A stretch of 7,816 nucleotides of DNA, from NCBI GenBank assembly GCA_007124345.1, contig SLFH01000324.1, positions 1-7,816 of the forward strand, written 5' to 3'. Origin of the DNA: Phycisphaerales bacterium (GTDB taxonomy: Bacteria; Planctomycetota; Phycisphaerae; Phycisphaerales; UBA1924). A program made the translations under genes and the position numbers. Position 1 is the stretch's first letter, and each line of letters opens with the position of its first letter. Shown here piece by piece: positions 1 to 5,907 of this stretch. The notes beneath the pieces are model-generated. The model had not been told where the DNA came from. It was given only the letters and a program-made list of their open reading frames with translations, and searched no databases.

Positions 1-693
1 CCCTGGTCGTTCGGGCCGGAGGTCGAGGCGACCAGCCGCAGGGCGATCCAGCGCCGATACGCGCTGATGCCGCACATCTACACCGCGTTCTGGCAGGCGC
101 ACCGGCACGGCACGCCCGTCGCCCGCCCGCTCTTCTACGCCGACCCCGCCGACCCCGCGATCCGCAGCGAGGACGACGCGTTCCTCCTCGGCGACGGGCT
201 GCTCGTCAAGTGCTTCATGAACCCGCAGATGGACCGAACCGTCGTGATGCCGCGGGGCATCTGGCGAAAGTTCGATTTCCGCGACCGCATCGAGGGGGAC
301 GAGAGCGACCCGCACCTGCCCGAGCTCTATGTTCGGGGCGGGCGCATCGTCCCGGCGGGGCCGGTGATGCAGTTTGTCGATGAGATGCCGCTCGACCCGC
401 TGACACTCATCGTCAGCCTCGATGAAAACGGCTTCGCCGAGGGGCTGCTCTACGAGGACGCCGGCGACGGCTTCGAGTTCAGACAGCCCGAAGGCCGACG
501 CCTCACCCGCTACGCCGCCACCATCAGCAACAACACCCTCACCATCGAACGCGAAGACATCGAAGGTGAGTGGCCCCGCGAGCAACGCACCGTCAGAGTC
601 ATCCTGCTCACAGACGAAGGCATGCTCGCCGCCGACGCGACAGACGCCCCATCAATCCGCATCAATCTCAACAACACCGAACGCATCGACTGA
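1..693 (+). CDS. Glycoside hydrolase family 31 (alpha-glucosidase-like), C-terminal part
   Basis: This is the last 230 codons of a gene that enters from the left edge; the frame is open from base 1 to the TGA at 691-693, so the ATG at 67 is internal. Residues 1-70 of the fragment (PWSFGPEVE, RRYALMPHIYTAFWQAH, TPVARPLFY, DDAFLLGDGLLV) match the end of the GH31 (beta/alpha)8 barrel and the start of the following beta domain. Residues ~108-165 (ELYVRGGRIVPAGP, then LTLIVSLDENGFAEGLLYED) match the C-terminal beta-sandwich (DUF5110-type) that follows it. GH31 enzymes hydrolyse alpha-linked glucosides or xylosides with two catalytic aspartates, which would lie upstream, outside the window. Substrate and any signal peptide therefore cannot be judged. 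The gene runs convergently toward gcvT and is followed by a hairpin-rich spacer. Family assignment is firm; specificity is unknown. Confidence 0.88.
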   Translation, partial: PWSFGPEVEATSRRAIQRRYALMPHIYTAFWQAHRHGTPVARPLFYADPADPAIRSEDDAFLLGDGLLVKCFMNPQMDRTVVMPRGIWRKFDFRDRIEGDESDPHLPELYVRGGRIVPAGPVMQFVDEMPLDPLTLIVSLDENGFAEGLLYEDAGDGFEFRQPEGRRLTRYAATISNNTLTIEREDIEGEWPREQRTVRVILLTDEGMLAADATDAPSIRINLNNTERID

Positions 694-703
694 CGACACA
701 AAC

Positions 704-816
704 CTGTGGCACTGGCGGCTCGCCCGACAGTGTCTTCCAGGTGGCCCGGCTCGCCGAGCCGGGTTCCCCCACACCCCTCCAAAAAAACACTGGCGGACAA
801 GCCGCCAGTACCACAG
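704..816. repeat. Three-hairpin intergenic element (REP-like), convergent spacer
   Basis: A compact element lies between the convergent GH31 and gcvT genes. Outer inverted arms at 704-720 and 800-816 match at 16 of 17 positions. Inside are three hairpins. The first is 711-718/724-731 (ACTGGCGG with an 8-base partner, one mismatch). The second is a near-perfect 19-base palindrome at 745-763, CCCGGCTCG then CGAGCCGGG around one base. The third is 789-796/802-809 (ACTGGCGG/CCGCCAGT, perfect, 5-base loop). The first and third hairpins share the same stem sequence, so the element looks like two copies of one hairpin flanking another, the architecture of REP/BIME elements. Whether it is dispersed in the genome cannot be seen here. 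It may end transcription from both sides. Confidence 0.7.
781..809 (-). terminator. Intrinsic terminator of gcvT
   Basis: Read on the minus strand, a perfect 8-bp GC-rich stem (ACTGGCGG / CCGCCAGT, 5-base loop, 809 down to 789) is followed by one G and then seven consecutive T (787-781). This is the classical Rho-independent layout. It starts 26 bases past the gcvT stop codon. It uses the third hairpin of the inverted-repeat element. On the plus strand the T-tract is an A-tract upstream of the stem, so this hairpin is directional for the gcvT block. Confidence 0.78.
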
Positions 817-835
817 ATCTCAAAGGGAGTGAGCC

Positions 836-1957
836 TCACCCGCGCTTGTAGAACGGCATCGGCGCCACCTTCGCCGTCAGCGTCGCGCGACCGGTGTCCA
901 CGCCCAGCTCCGTGCCGACCTCGGCCAGATCGCGATCGACATACGCCATCGCGATCGGGTGGCCCAAGGTCGGGCTCATGCAGCCGGAGGTCACGATTCC
1001 GATCTCGCGATCGCCCTGGCGCACCACCATGCCCTGCCGCGGCGTCCTTTTGTCGTCGAGCGTCAGGCCCACAAGCCTGCGCGCCGGCCCGCCGTTGTCG
1101 CGGATCTTCTTCAGCGCCTCCTGCCCGACAAAGACGGCGCCTCGCTCGTCCTGGTCCTTGTCGAGACTGATCGCGAAGTCCAGCCCGGTCGAGAGCGCGT
1201 CGATCTCTTCACCGAGCTCGTGCCCGTACAGCGGCATCCCCGCCTCGAGCCGCAGCGTGTCGCGTGCGCCCAGCCCCGCGGGCTTGATCGCCGCGTCGGG
1301 CTCGTTCATCTTCACATCCTTGAGCAGCAGCTTCAGGGCCATGTCGACGGCGCTCGTCGGCAGAATCACCTCGACCCCGTCCTCGCCCGTGTACCCCGTG
1401 CGCGAGACGACCACCTTGAGGATCAGCAGGTTCTTCACGGTGAACCGGTACCGCTTCAGCGTCGGGATCTCCTGCGAGAACTTCCCGATCATCTCCATCA
1501 CCTTCGGGCCCTGCAGCGCGACCATCGCGGTTTTCATGGTCTGGTCGTCGATCTTGGCGGCGAAGTCGTTCGCCGCACGCACCCGTTCGAAATGATCGAG
1601 CAGCTTCTCGCGGTTCGAGGCGTTGACAACGACGGTGTACTCGTCGTCGTCGTGGCGCATCACGATCACATCGTCCTTCACGCCCCCCTGCTCGTTGCAG
1701 ACCAGCGTGTAGCGGCACTGCCCGTCCTGCATGTCGTAGATCTTGCGGGTGCAGAGCACTTCCAAGAGCCGCCTGGCGTGGCGCCCCGAGACCTTCACCC
1801 GGCCCATGTGCGAGACATCGAACAGCCCGCCCGACTCACGCACCTGGCGGTGCTCCTCGACGATGCTCCCGTAGCGGATGGGCATCTCCCAGCCGGCGAA
1901 CTCCACAAACTGCGCGTTGTGCTGCTGGTGGAACTTCTTCAGCGGGCTCTCTTGCAC
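836..1957 (-). CDS. gcvT: Aminomethyltransferase, glycine cleavage system T protein
   Basis: This 373-residue protein, the usual size for the family, takes the aminomethyl group from lipoyl-H protein, releases ammonia and passes the carbon to tetrahydrofolate, giving 5,10-methylene-THF; it acts in the cytosol. Signatures in order: FAGWEMPIRYG (20-30), LFDVSHMGRVKVSG (45-58), GGVKDDVIV (91-99) carrying the conserved catalytic-region aspartate, SRTGYTGEDGVE (185-196), AGLGARDTLRLEAGMPLYGHEL (227-248), SGCMSPTLGHPIAMAYV (324-340) and the terminal PMPFYKR (366-372). The 227-248 block separates true GcvT from YgfZ and dimethylglycine dehydrogenase relatives. The start is GTG at 1957-1955, chosen because GGAGGA (1970-1965) lies 7 bases upstream and the family N-terminus begins here. 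It is the last gene of the minus-strand block, 97 bases after panC, with an intrinsic terminator behind it. gcvH and gcvP are not in the window. Confidence 0.97.
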   Translation of the reverse strand: MQESPLKKFHQQHNAQFVEFAGWEMPIRYGSIVEEHRQVRESGGLFDVSHMGRVKVSGRHARRLLEVLCTRKIYDMQDGQCRYTLVCNEQGGVKDDVIVMRHDDDEYTVVVNASNREKLLDHFERVRAANDFAAKIDDQTMKTAMVALQGPKVMEMIGKFSQEIPTLKRYRFTVKNLLILKVVVSRTGYTGEDGVEVILPTSAVDMALKLLLKDVKMNEPDAAIKPAGLGARDTLRLEAGMPLYGHELGEEIDALSTGLDFAISLDKDQDERGAVFVGQEALKKIRDNGGPARRLVGLTLDDKRTPRQGMVVRQGDREIGIVTSGCMSPTLGHPIAMAYVDRDLAEVGTELGVDTGRATLTAKVAPMPFYKRG

Positions 1958-1964
1958 AGGTCAA

Positions 1965-1970
1965 TCCTCC
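1965..1970 (-). promoter_or_regulatory. Shine-Dalgarno site of gcvT
   Basis: On the minus strand, GGAGGA sits 7 bases before the GTG start at 1957. It is the strongest ribosome-binding site in the window and decides the non-ATG start. Its presence at an operon-internal gene contrasts with the genes at 3777 and 4614, which have none. Confidence 0.75.
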
Positions 1971-2054
1971 GCGGGGGCGATCAGGGGCTCATCGATGGGG
2001 GCCAAGGGCCAAGGCTAGCCGATCCGCCCGGGGCTGTCTTGCCCGCCCGCTCGT

Positions 2055-2918
2055 CTACAGGGCGGCGGGACCGACGCCCAAACCGCCAGAGGGCCAGGGC
2101 GCGTTGTCCAGAAGCCGCGTCGGCCCGACCCTCGCCGCCAACAACGCCCGCGCCGGACCCGCGTGCCCGGCCCCGATCGGCAAGAGCGTCTCCGCGTCGC
2201 GCACCACCGCGTACTCCGGCTCGGCCCCCGTCTCACGCATCATCGCCTCCATCACCCGCTCGGCCTCGCCCGGGTCTGTCTCCCGACCTGCGGCGCACAG
2301 CGCACGGCTCAGCGACAGGGCCGCCTCGCGGTCCTCGGGCCCCAGATGCTTGTTGCGGCTGCTCATCGCCAGCCCCCCCGCCTCCCGCACCGTCTCGCCG
2401 GGCACGATCTCGACCCCCAGCCCCTCCCGCTCGACCATCGCCGAGATCACCCGGAGCTGCTGCCAGTCCTTCTCGCCGAAGACCGCCGCCTCCGGCTTCA
2501 CCAGCTCCAGCAGCCGCCTGACCACCCGGTACACGCCCTCGAAGTGCCCGGGCCGGAAGCGGTCCTCGAGCCCGGGCGCCGTCGCCACCGGCGGCAGCAC
2601 CACCTCCGACGCCGCCTCGCCCGGGGGGTAGACCGCCTCGACCGCCGGCGCAAACACCGCCGACGCTCCCGCCCCCTCGCAGGCGAGCAGGTCCGCGTCC
2701 ATCGTCCGCGGGTACTTCTCAAAATCCGCGGGGTCGTTGAACTGCGTCGGATTCACGAAGATGCTGACGACACACCCGCCCGAGAGCCCCCGCCGTTCCG
2801 CCTCGGTGGCCCCGATCCGGATCAACGCGGCGTGCCCCTCGTGCAGCGCCCCCATCGTGGGCACAAAGACACAGGGCCCGAGGGACGCCAGCTCGCCGGG
2901 ATCGGTGATCAGCCGCAT
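2055..2918 (-). CDS. panC: Pantothenate synthetase (pantoate--beta-alanine ligase)
   Basis: This 287-residue cytosolic enzyme joins pantoate and beta-alanine with ATP, through a pantoyl-adenylate, to make pantothenate, the precursor of coenzyme A. Family landmarks are all present: VPTMGALHEGH (19-29) with the HxGH nucleotide-binding histidines H26 and H29, VSIFVNPTQF (51-60), EKYPRT (67-72), the GHFEGV segment (124-129), FGEKDWQQL (147-155) contacting ATP and pantoate, and the KMSKS-like loop GLAMSSRN (182-189). The aspartate commonly found just before GLA (READGL) is a glycine here (REAGGL), a mild departure. The start is ATG at 2918-2916; there is no clear Shine-Dalgarno site, but the family N-terminus fits. 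It lies 40 bases after the PilZ-like gene and 97 bases before gcvT, all on the minus strand. panB, panD and panE are absent from the window. Confidence 0.97.
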   Translation of the reverse strand: MRLITDPGELASLGPCVFVPTMGALHEGHAALIRIGATEAERRGLSGGCVVSIFVNPTQFNDPADFEKYPRTMDADLLACEGAGASAVFAPAVEAVYPPGEAASEVVLPPVATAPGLEDRFRPGHFEGVYRVVRRLLELVKPEAAVFGEKDWQQLRVISAMVEREGLGVEIVPGETVREAGGLAMSSRNKHLGPEDREAALSLSRALCAAGRETDPGEAERVMEAMMRETGAEPEYAVVRDAETLLPIGAGHAGPARALLAARVGPTRLLDNAPWPSGGLGVGPAAL

Positions 2919-2958
2919 GAACTACACGGTCGCCTGACGACGCCCGCCCGTCAAGCGG

Positions 2959-3384
2959 CTACTTGCGGGAGATCATCGCCTTCCACCGGCGTACATCCCC
3001 GGTGGTCGGCAACGGTTCGAGGTCCAGATCGATCCGGCAGAGCCCGTCCCCGTCGTACTCGCACGAGTACACCCGCCCGAACAGCACCGTCGGCTCGTCG
3101 TCGATCAGGTGGATCGCCACCAGCATCTTCCGGTCGATGTAGCTCATCCGGCGAGTCCGGATCACGAGGTTCGACCGGCTCAGCTCCACCGCGAAGGCGG
3201 TGCAGGTCGCCCCGGGACGCCCGCGATCGTCCAGCTCGGAGACATCAAGCTCGGCCCGGAAGCGGTACCCGGCGGGCCGCTTGGGCTTCTTGGGCTTGCG
3301 CGGCTTCTCCGGCTCCTCGTCGAAGCCGACATTCGCGAGGAGATACGCCTCGCCGTCGCCGCTGGATAGACCCGAAGTCGCCAT
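2959..3384 (-). CDS. Small PilZ-like domain protein
   Basis: A 141-residue protein with no signal peptide or membrane segment. Residues 1-24 are a Ser/Gly-rich, then acidic leader; 25-37 is a Lys/Pro-rich linker (EKPRKPKKPKR); 40-126 reads as a beta-rich domain. The segment CTAFAVELSRSNLVIRTRRM (61-80), then RKMLVAIHLIDDEPTVLFGRV (85-105) and DGDGLCRIDLDLEPLP (111-126), follows the order of a PilZ barrel: SxxxLVI strand, hydrophobic strands, G-R/K-V turn, closing strand. The c-di-GMP motifs are not canonical. The usual D/N-x-S-x-x-G is E67-L-S69-R-S-N72, and the preceding RxxxR is only approximated by R36 and R41, so ligand binding is doubtful. The start is ATG at 3384-3382; a TTG 15 bases upstream has no better ribosome site. 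It lies between the zinc-ribbon gene and panC. The PilZ call is tentative; the gene itself is well supported by its codon pattern. Confidence 0.65.
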   Translation of the reverse strand: MATSGLSSGDGEAYLLANVGFDEEPEKPRKPKKPKRPAGYRFRAELDVSELDDRGRPGATCTAFAVELSRSNLVIRTRRMSYIDRKMLVAIHLIDDEPTVLFGRVYSCEYDGDGLCRIDLDLEPLPTTGDVRRWKAMISRK

Positions 3385-3495
3385 CGGAACCCCGCTCAAC
3401 CTCGACCGCCCGAACCGGACACAACCACGGAGGTAGATCGGCCGGGCGCAGGGCCGGGTTCACCGGGGCCGGGGCGTTCCAGACGGGCGGAAAGC

Positions 3496-3777
3496 TCAGC
3501 GGCGGATCAGGCGGAGCAGCCCGCCGCAGAACCGCGAGGCCCACGACCGCCGTTTCCGGACCACAGGCGCGGGCTTTGAGGCCGAAACGGGCACGAGCAG
3601 CTCCATCTCCGCGTAGCTCCGGGGCGGGCGGGCGTACAAGTCCGCACCGCAGGAGGGGCAGCAGAAGACGGGGCCCGCATCGGGCTGCTGGAGGTCCTCG
3701 CCCGCATAGCCGCAAGACCGGCAGAGACGCCGGGTCAGGTGGCTGGGCCGGGCGATGCGCAGATCGGTGCCGTCCAT
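3496..3777 (-). CDS. Small zinc-ribbon protein
   Basis: A 93-residue protein with two Cys pairs, CRSC (C19, C22) and CPSC (C40, C43; C39 is also Cys), 17 residues apart, each followed by Gly: the pattern of a four-cysteine zinc ribbon. The CRSCGY...CPSCG form resembles short zinc-ribbon segments common in planctomycete proteins of unknown function. Residues 50-72 are Pro-rich. The C-terminus (74-93) is strongly basic with hydrophobic residues between (RKRRSW, RFCGGLLRLIRR), which could form an amphipathic helix touching membrane or nucleic acid. The start is ATG at 3777-3775; a TTG two codons earlier would place the start inside the candidate promoter spacing. There is no Shine-Dalgarno site; a -10-like box lies 6 bases upstream. 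First gene of the minus-strand block, divergent from the 233-residue gene. Function unknown. Confidence 0.68.
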   Translation of the reverse strand: MDGTDLRIARPSHLTRRLCRSCGYAGEDLQQPDAGPVFCCPSCGADLYARPPRSYAEMELLVPVSASKPAPVVRKRRSWASRFCGGLLRLIRR

Positions 3778-3783
3778 GCACAA

Positions 3784-3792
3784 AGAATACCA
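3784..3792 (-). promoter_or_regulatory. Candidate extended -10 promoter, leaderless position
   Basis: On the minus strand, TGGTATTCT fits an extended -10 element (TGn followed by TATTCT, matching TATAAT at 4 of 6). Only 6 bases separate it from the ATG at 3777, so transcription would begin at or next to the start codon. A weak -35 candidate (TTGGGG) lies 18 bases further upstream. It would drive the zinc-ribbon, PilZ-like, panC, gcvT block. Confidence 0.45.
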
Positions 3793-3831
3793 CAGTTAGA
3801 CCTCTCCCCCCAACCCGGGAAACTACCCGAC

Positions 3832-4533
3832 ATGCAGCCCCCTCTCTCCAGCAGCCGCCCCGACGATTTCGAGGCCTGGTCCGGCCGTTTTTTTTCGCTT
3901 GCCGAAGGTCCGTTTTCGTTACCGCTCGGGGGCGAGAGCGGCTTGGTCGCCGGCTATCGCGATGATCCCAGCCCGCTGGCCGAACGTCTCCGCCGCCCGA
4001 TGCGCTTCGCCCTGCCCCTGACCCGGTGGATCTGCACCGAGCCGGGCCCGTTCCGGAAGAGTCCGTCGGCCCCGGTCCCGCCGACGATGCCCAACTGGTG
4101 GGCGGCCCTGATCGGCGACGCTCCCCTCCCGCACCTCACCCCCGATGGCCCCCTCCTGCCAGTGGACCCCGACGAAGCGATCGAGGTCTGGTCCGAGCAC
4201 GAGCTCGCCGCGCTCCACGCGGCTTGGTGGATCGCCCGCAGCAACAACGACCTCCGCGGTCGCATCGACGACGCCGTCCGCTGGCACACCGAGAACCTCC
4301 AGCCCGACAACGCGACGAACCATCCGTGGGCGGTGCATGTCTTCGCGGAGTTCGCCGCCCGCACCGGCGACGCCGACGCCCGCCTCCACGCCGACACGAT
4401 CTGCAGCAACTACCAGGTGCTCCAGTCGCAGGCGGCCCGCCCGAATGCCGACGAGCCCGAGGACCGGGCCGACCTCTTCAGCGCCCTGATCATGCTCGAC
4501 GCCTCGCGGGCGATGAAGTTCGCCGCCCGATAG
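3832..4533 (+). CDS. Conserved-looking hypothetical protein, 233 residues
   Basis: I do not recognise this family with certainty. There is no signal peptide and no membrane helix. The N-terminal half (1-110) is Pro/Arg-rich with short hydrophobic stretches (RPMRFALPLTRWICTEPGPF, 55-74). The C-terminal half is helical: VWSEHELAALHAAWWIARSNND (119-140), then a striking Trp/His/Asn-rich stretch WHTENLQPDNATNHPWAVHVF (151-171), then ARLHADTICSNYQV (183-196) and FSALIMLDASRAM (216-228). The dense conserved-type residues in 151-171 suggest a binding or catalytic pocket in an alpha-helical fold, but no function follows. The ATG at 3832 is chosen because the frame upstream overlaps the divergent zinc-ribbon gene. 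No Shine-Dalgarno or clear promoter is visible. A run of eight T at 3888-3895 lies in codons 19-22. An 80-base gap separates it from the aminotransferase gene. Confidence 0.72.
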   Translation: MQPPLSSSRPDDFEAWSGRFFSLAEGPFSLPLGGESGLVAGYRDDPSPLAERLRRPMRFALPLTRWICTEPGPFRKSPSAPVPPTMPNWWAALIGDAPLPHLTPDGPLLPVDPDEAIEVWSEHELAALHAAWWIARSNNDLRGRIDDAVRWHTENLQPDNATNHPWAVHVFAEFAARTGDADARLHADTICSNYQVLQSQAARPNADEPEDRADLFSALIMLDASRAMKFAAR

Positions 4534-4601
4534 CCACCGGCAAACACCCAACCTTCGCCCGACGCACGCCCGCAAAGCCGGTCGCCTCGACGCCCGGCCC
4601 C

Positions 4602-4607
4602 TATCCT
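4602..4607 (+). promoter_or_regulatory. Candidate -10 box, leaderless position
   Basis: TATCCT (4 of 6 to TATAAT and fitting TAnnnT) ends 6 bases before the ATG at 4614, the same geometry as the minus-strand box before 3777. No Shine-Dalgarno sequence occurs before this ATG and no good -35 is visible. It suggests the aminotransferase has its own start and a leaderless message. Confidence 0.4.
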
Positions 4608-4613
4608 CGTGCC

Positions 4614-5867
4614 ATGACGATCAGAATCGCCGAGCGTGTGCGCCAGCTCAAGCCTTCCGTGACGGTCGCCGTCGCCAACCGGGCCAAGCAAATGGTCCGC
4701 GAGGGCGTCGATGTCCTCCAGTTCACGCTGGGCGAGCCGGACTTCGACACGCCCCAGCGGATCAAGGACGCCGCGATCAAGGCGATGCAGGCCGGCGAGA
4801 CGAAGTACATGCCCACACTCGGCGACCCCGAGACGCGCAAGGTCGTCGCCGACAAGCTGACAAACGAGAACAAGATCCCCGGCCTCACGCCCGAGCACGT
4901 TGCCATCAGCTCGGGGGGCAAGCACACGCTCTTCGTCCTGCTGCACTGCCTGGTCGATCCGCCGGCGCCGGGCGAGCAGGCCGCCGAGGCGATCATCCCC
5001 GTCCCCGCGTGGGTCAGCTACCGCCCCATCTGCGAGATGGCGGGCGCCGAGGTCCGCGAGATCCCCACAGGGCCCGAGACCTCCTTCAAGATCTCGCCCG
5101 AGCAGCTCCGCGAGGCGATCAACCCGCGCTCGCGCGTGCTCTTTCTCAACAGCCCCAGCAACCCCTGCGGCACCATGTACAGCGAGAGCGAACTCCGCGC
5201 ACTCGCCAAAGTCGTCCACGAAACACGCGACATCGCGCCCGACCTCGTCGTCATCACCGACGAGATCTATGAGAAGATCGTCTACGGGGGCATCGACCAC
5301 TTCTCGATCGGCTCGGTCCCCGAGATCGCAGAGCGCACCGTCACCGTCAACGGCCTGAGCAAGGCCTTCGCCATGACCGGCTGGCGCGTGGGCTACTGCG
5401 GGTGCCCGGGCGAGGCGGGCGCAGCGCTCATCAAGGCGATGGGCACGCTGCAGGGCCAGATGACGACGAACATCACCAGCTTCAACTACGCCGCGACCCG
5501 CTGCGCCCTGACCGAGTGCGCAGAAGAGGTCGAGCAGATGCGCCGCGCGTTCGCCGAGCGCGCTGTCGTCATCCAGGATCGCCTCGCCGAGATCCCGGGC
5601 ATGGTGATGCCAAAGTGCACCGGCGCGTTCTACGCCTTCCCCGATGTCTCGGCCCACTTCGGCAAGAAGTCGCCCGAGGGACGCGAGATCAACGCCGCCC
5701 TGGAGTTCTCAGAGGCCCTGCTGCTGGAGGCGAAGACGGCCGTCATCCCGGGCGAGGACTTCGGTGGCTGCGGCAAGAACCACATCCGCATCAGCTTCGC
5801 CTGCTCGACCGATCAGATCCACCGGGGCATGGACCGCCTGCGCGACTTTGTCGCCTCGCTGCGCTGA
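4614..5867 (+). CDS. Class I pyridoxal-phosphate aminotransferase, aspartate aminotransferase type Ib
   Basis: A 417-residue cytosolic enzyme that moves an amino group between an amino acid, most likely aspartate, and 2-oxoglutarate. Fold-type I landmarks: FTLGEPDFDTP (37-47), KYMPTLGDPETRK (64-76), SSGGKHTLF (99-107), PAWVSY (131-136), NSPSNPCGTMY (179-189) with cofactor-binding N183, TDEIYE (215-220) with D216 pairing to the pyridine nitrogen and Y219, NGLSKAFAMTGWRVGY (246-261) with Schiff-base K250 and R258, and HIRISFA (390-396) with substrate-carboxylate R392. The sequence strongly resembles Thermus thermophilus AspAT, including a Lys in the GGK motif (K103). In that subgroup this Lys binds the distal carboxylate of aspartate, and some members also act on prephenate. 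At 417 residues it is slightly longer than the usual ~385-400, with extra residues near 115-125 and 350-358. The start is ATG at 4614 with no Shine-Dalgarno site. Aspartate is the usual source of beta-alanine for PanC, but no direct link is shown. Confidence 0.93.
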   Translation: MTIRIAERVRQLKPSVTVAVANRAKQMVREGVDVLQFTLGEPDFDTPQRIKDAAIKAMQAGETKYMPTLGDPETRKVVADKLTNENKIPGLTPEHVAISSGGKHTLFVLLHCLVDPPAPGEQAAEAIIPVPAWVSYRPICEMAGAEVREIPTGPETSFKISPEQLREAINPRSRVLFLNSPSNPCGTMYSESELRALAKVVHETRDIAPDLVVITDEIYEKIVYGGIDHFSIGSVPEIAERTVTVNGLSKAFAMTGWRVGYCGCPGEAGAALIKAMGTLQGQMTTNITSFNYAATRCALTECAEEVEQMRRAFAERAVVIQDRLAEIPGMVMPKCTGAFYAFPDVSAHFGKKSPEGREINAALEFSEALLLEAKTAVIPGEDFGGCGKNHIRISFACSTDQIHRGMDRLRDFVASLR

Positions 5868-5892
5868 GCCACCAAAGCACCACGCCCTACGC

Positions 5893-5901
5893 GGAGAGAA
5901 G
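5893..5901 (+). promoter_or_regulatory. Shine-Dalgarno site of the TPR-sulfotransferase gene
   Basis: GGAGAGAAG ends 6 bases before the ATG at 5908. It fixes the start of this gene and, with the 40-base gap to the aminotransferase stop, fits translation from a shared transcript. Confidence 0.6.
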
Positions 5902-5907
5902 AACCCC

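Noticed and set aside
422..1170. Plus-strand frames overlapping the GH31 end and the hairpin spacer
   Set aside because: They are out of frame with GH31, cross the inverted-repeat element and run into DNA antisense to gcvT.
1958..2054. Glycine riboswitch before gcvT
   Set aside because: The spacer is only 97 bases. I see neither the tandem aptamer layout nor its conserved core, and gcvT is not the first gene of its block.
959..2521. Long plus-strand open frame opposite gcvT and panC
   Set aside because: It is antisense to two clearly identified enzymes. Its composition (Arg/Pro/His-rich, low complexity) is what GC-rich third positions produce on the other strand, with no recognisable domain.
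3385..3399. TTG start extending the PilZ-like protein by five residues
   Set aside because: The ATG at 3384 is a stronger start codon, and no better ribosome site supports the TTG.
3739..3831. Upstream extension of the 233-residue protein to an earlier ATG
   Set aside because: It would overlap the divergent zinc-ribbon gene and the whole shared spacer; the ATG at 3832 leaves a normal divergent promoter region.
2163..3965. 600-codon plus-strand open frame over panC, the PilZ-like and zinc-ribbon genes
   Set aside because: Arg/Pro/Gly-rich antisense shadow that spans three genes and their spacers, with no domain or ribosome site.
4410..5657. 415-codon minus-strand open frame opposite the aminotransferase
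   Set aside because: Antisense to an enzyme with every catalytic residue in place; the translation is Asp/Arg/Gly/Ala-rich repeats of short words with no family pattern.
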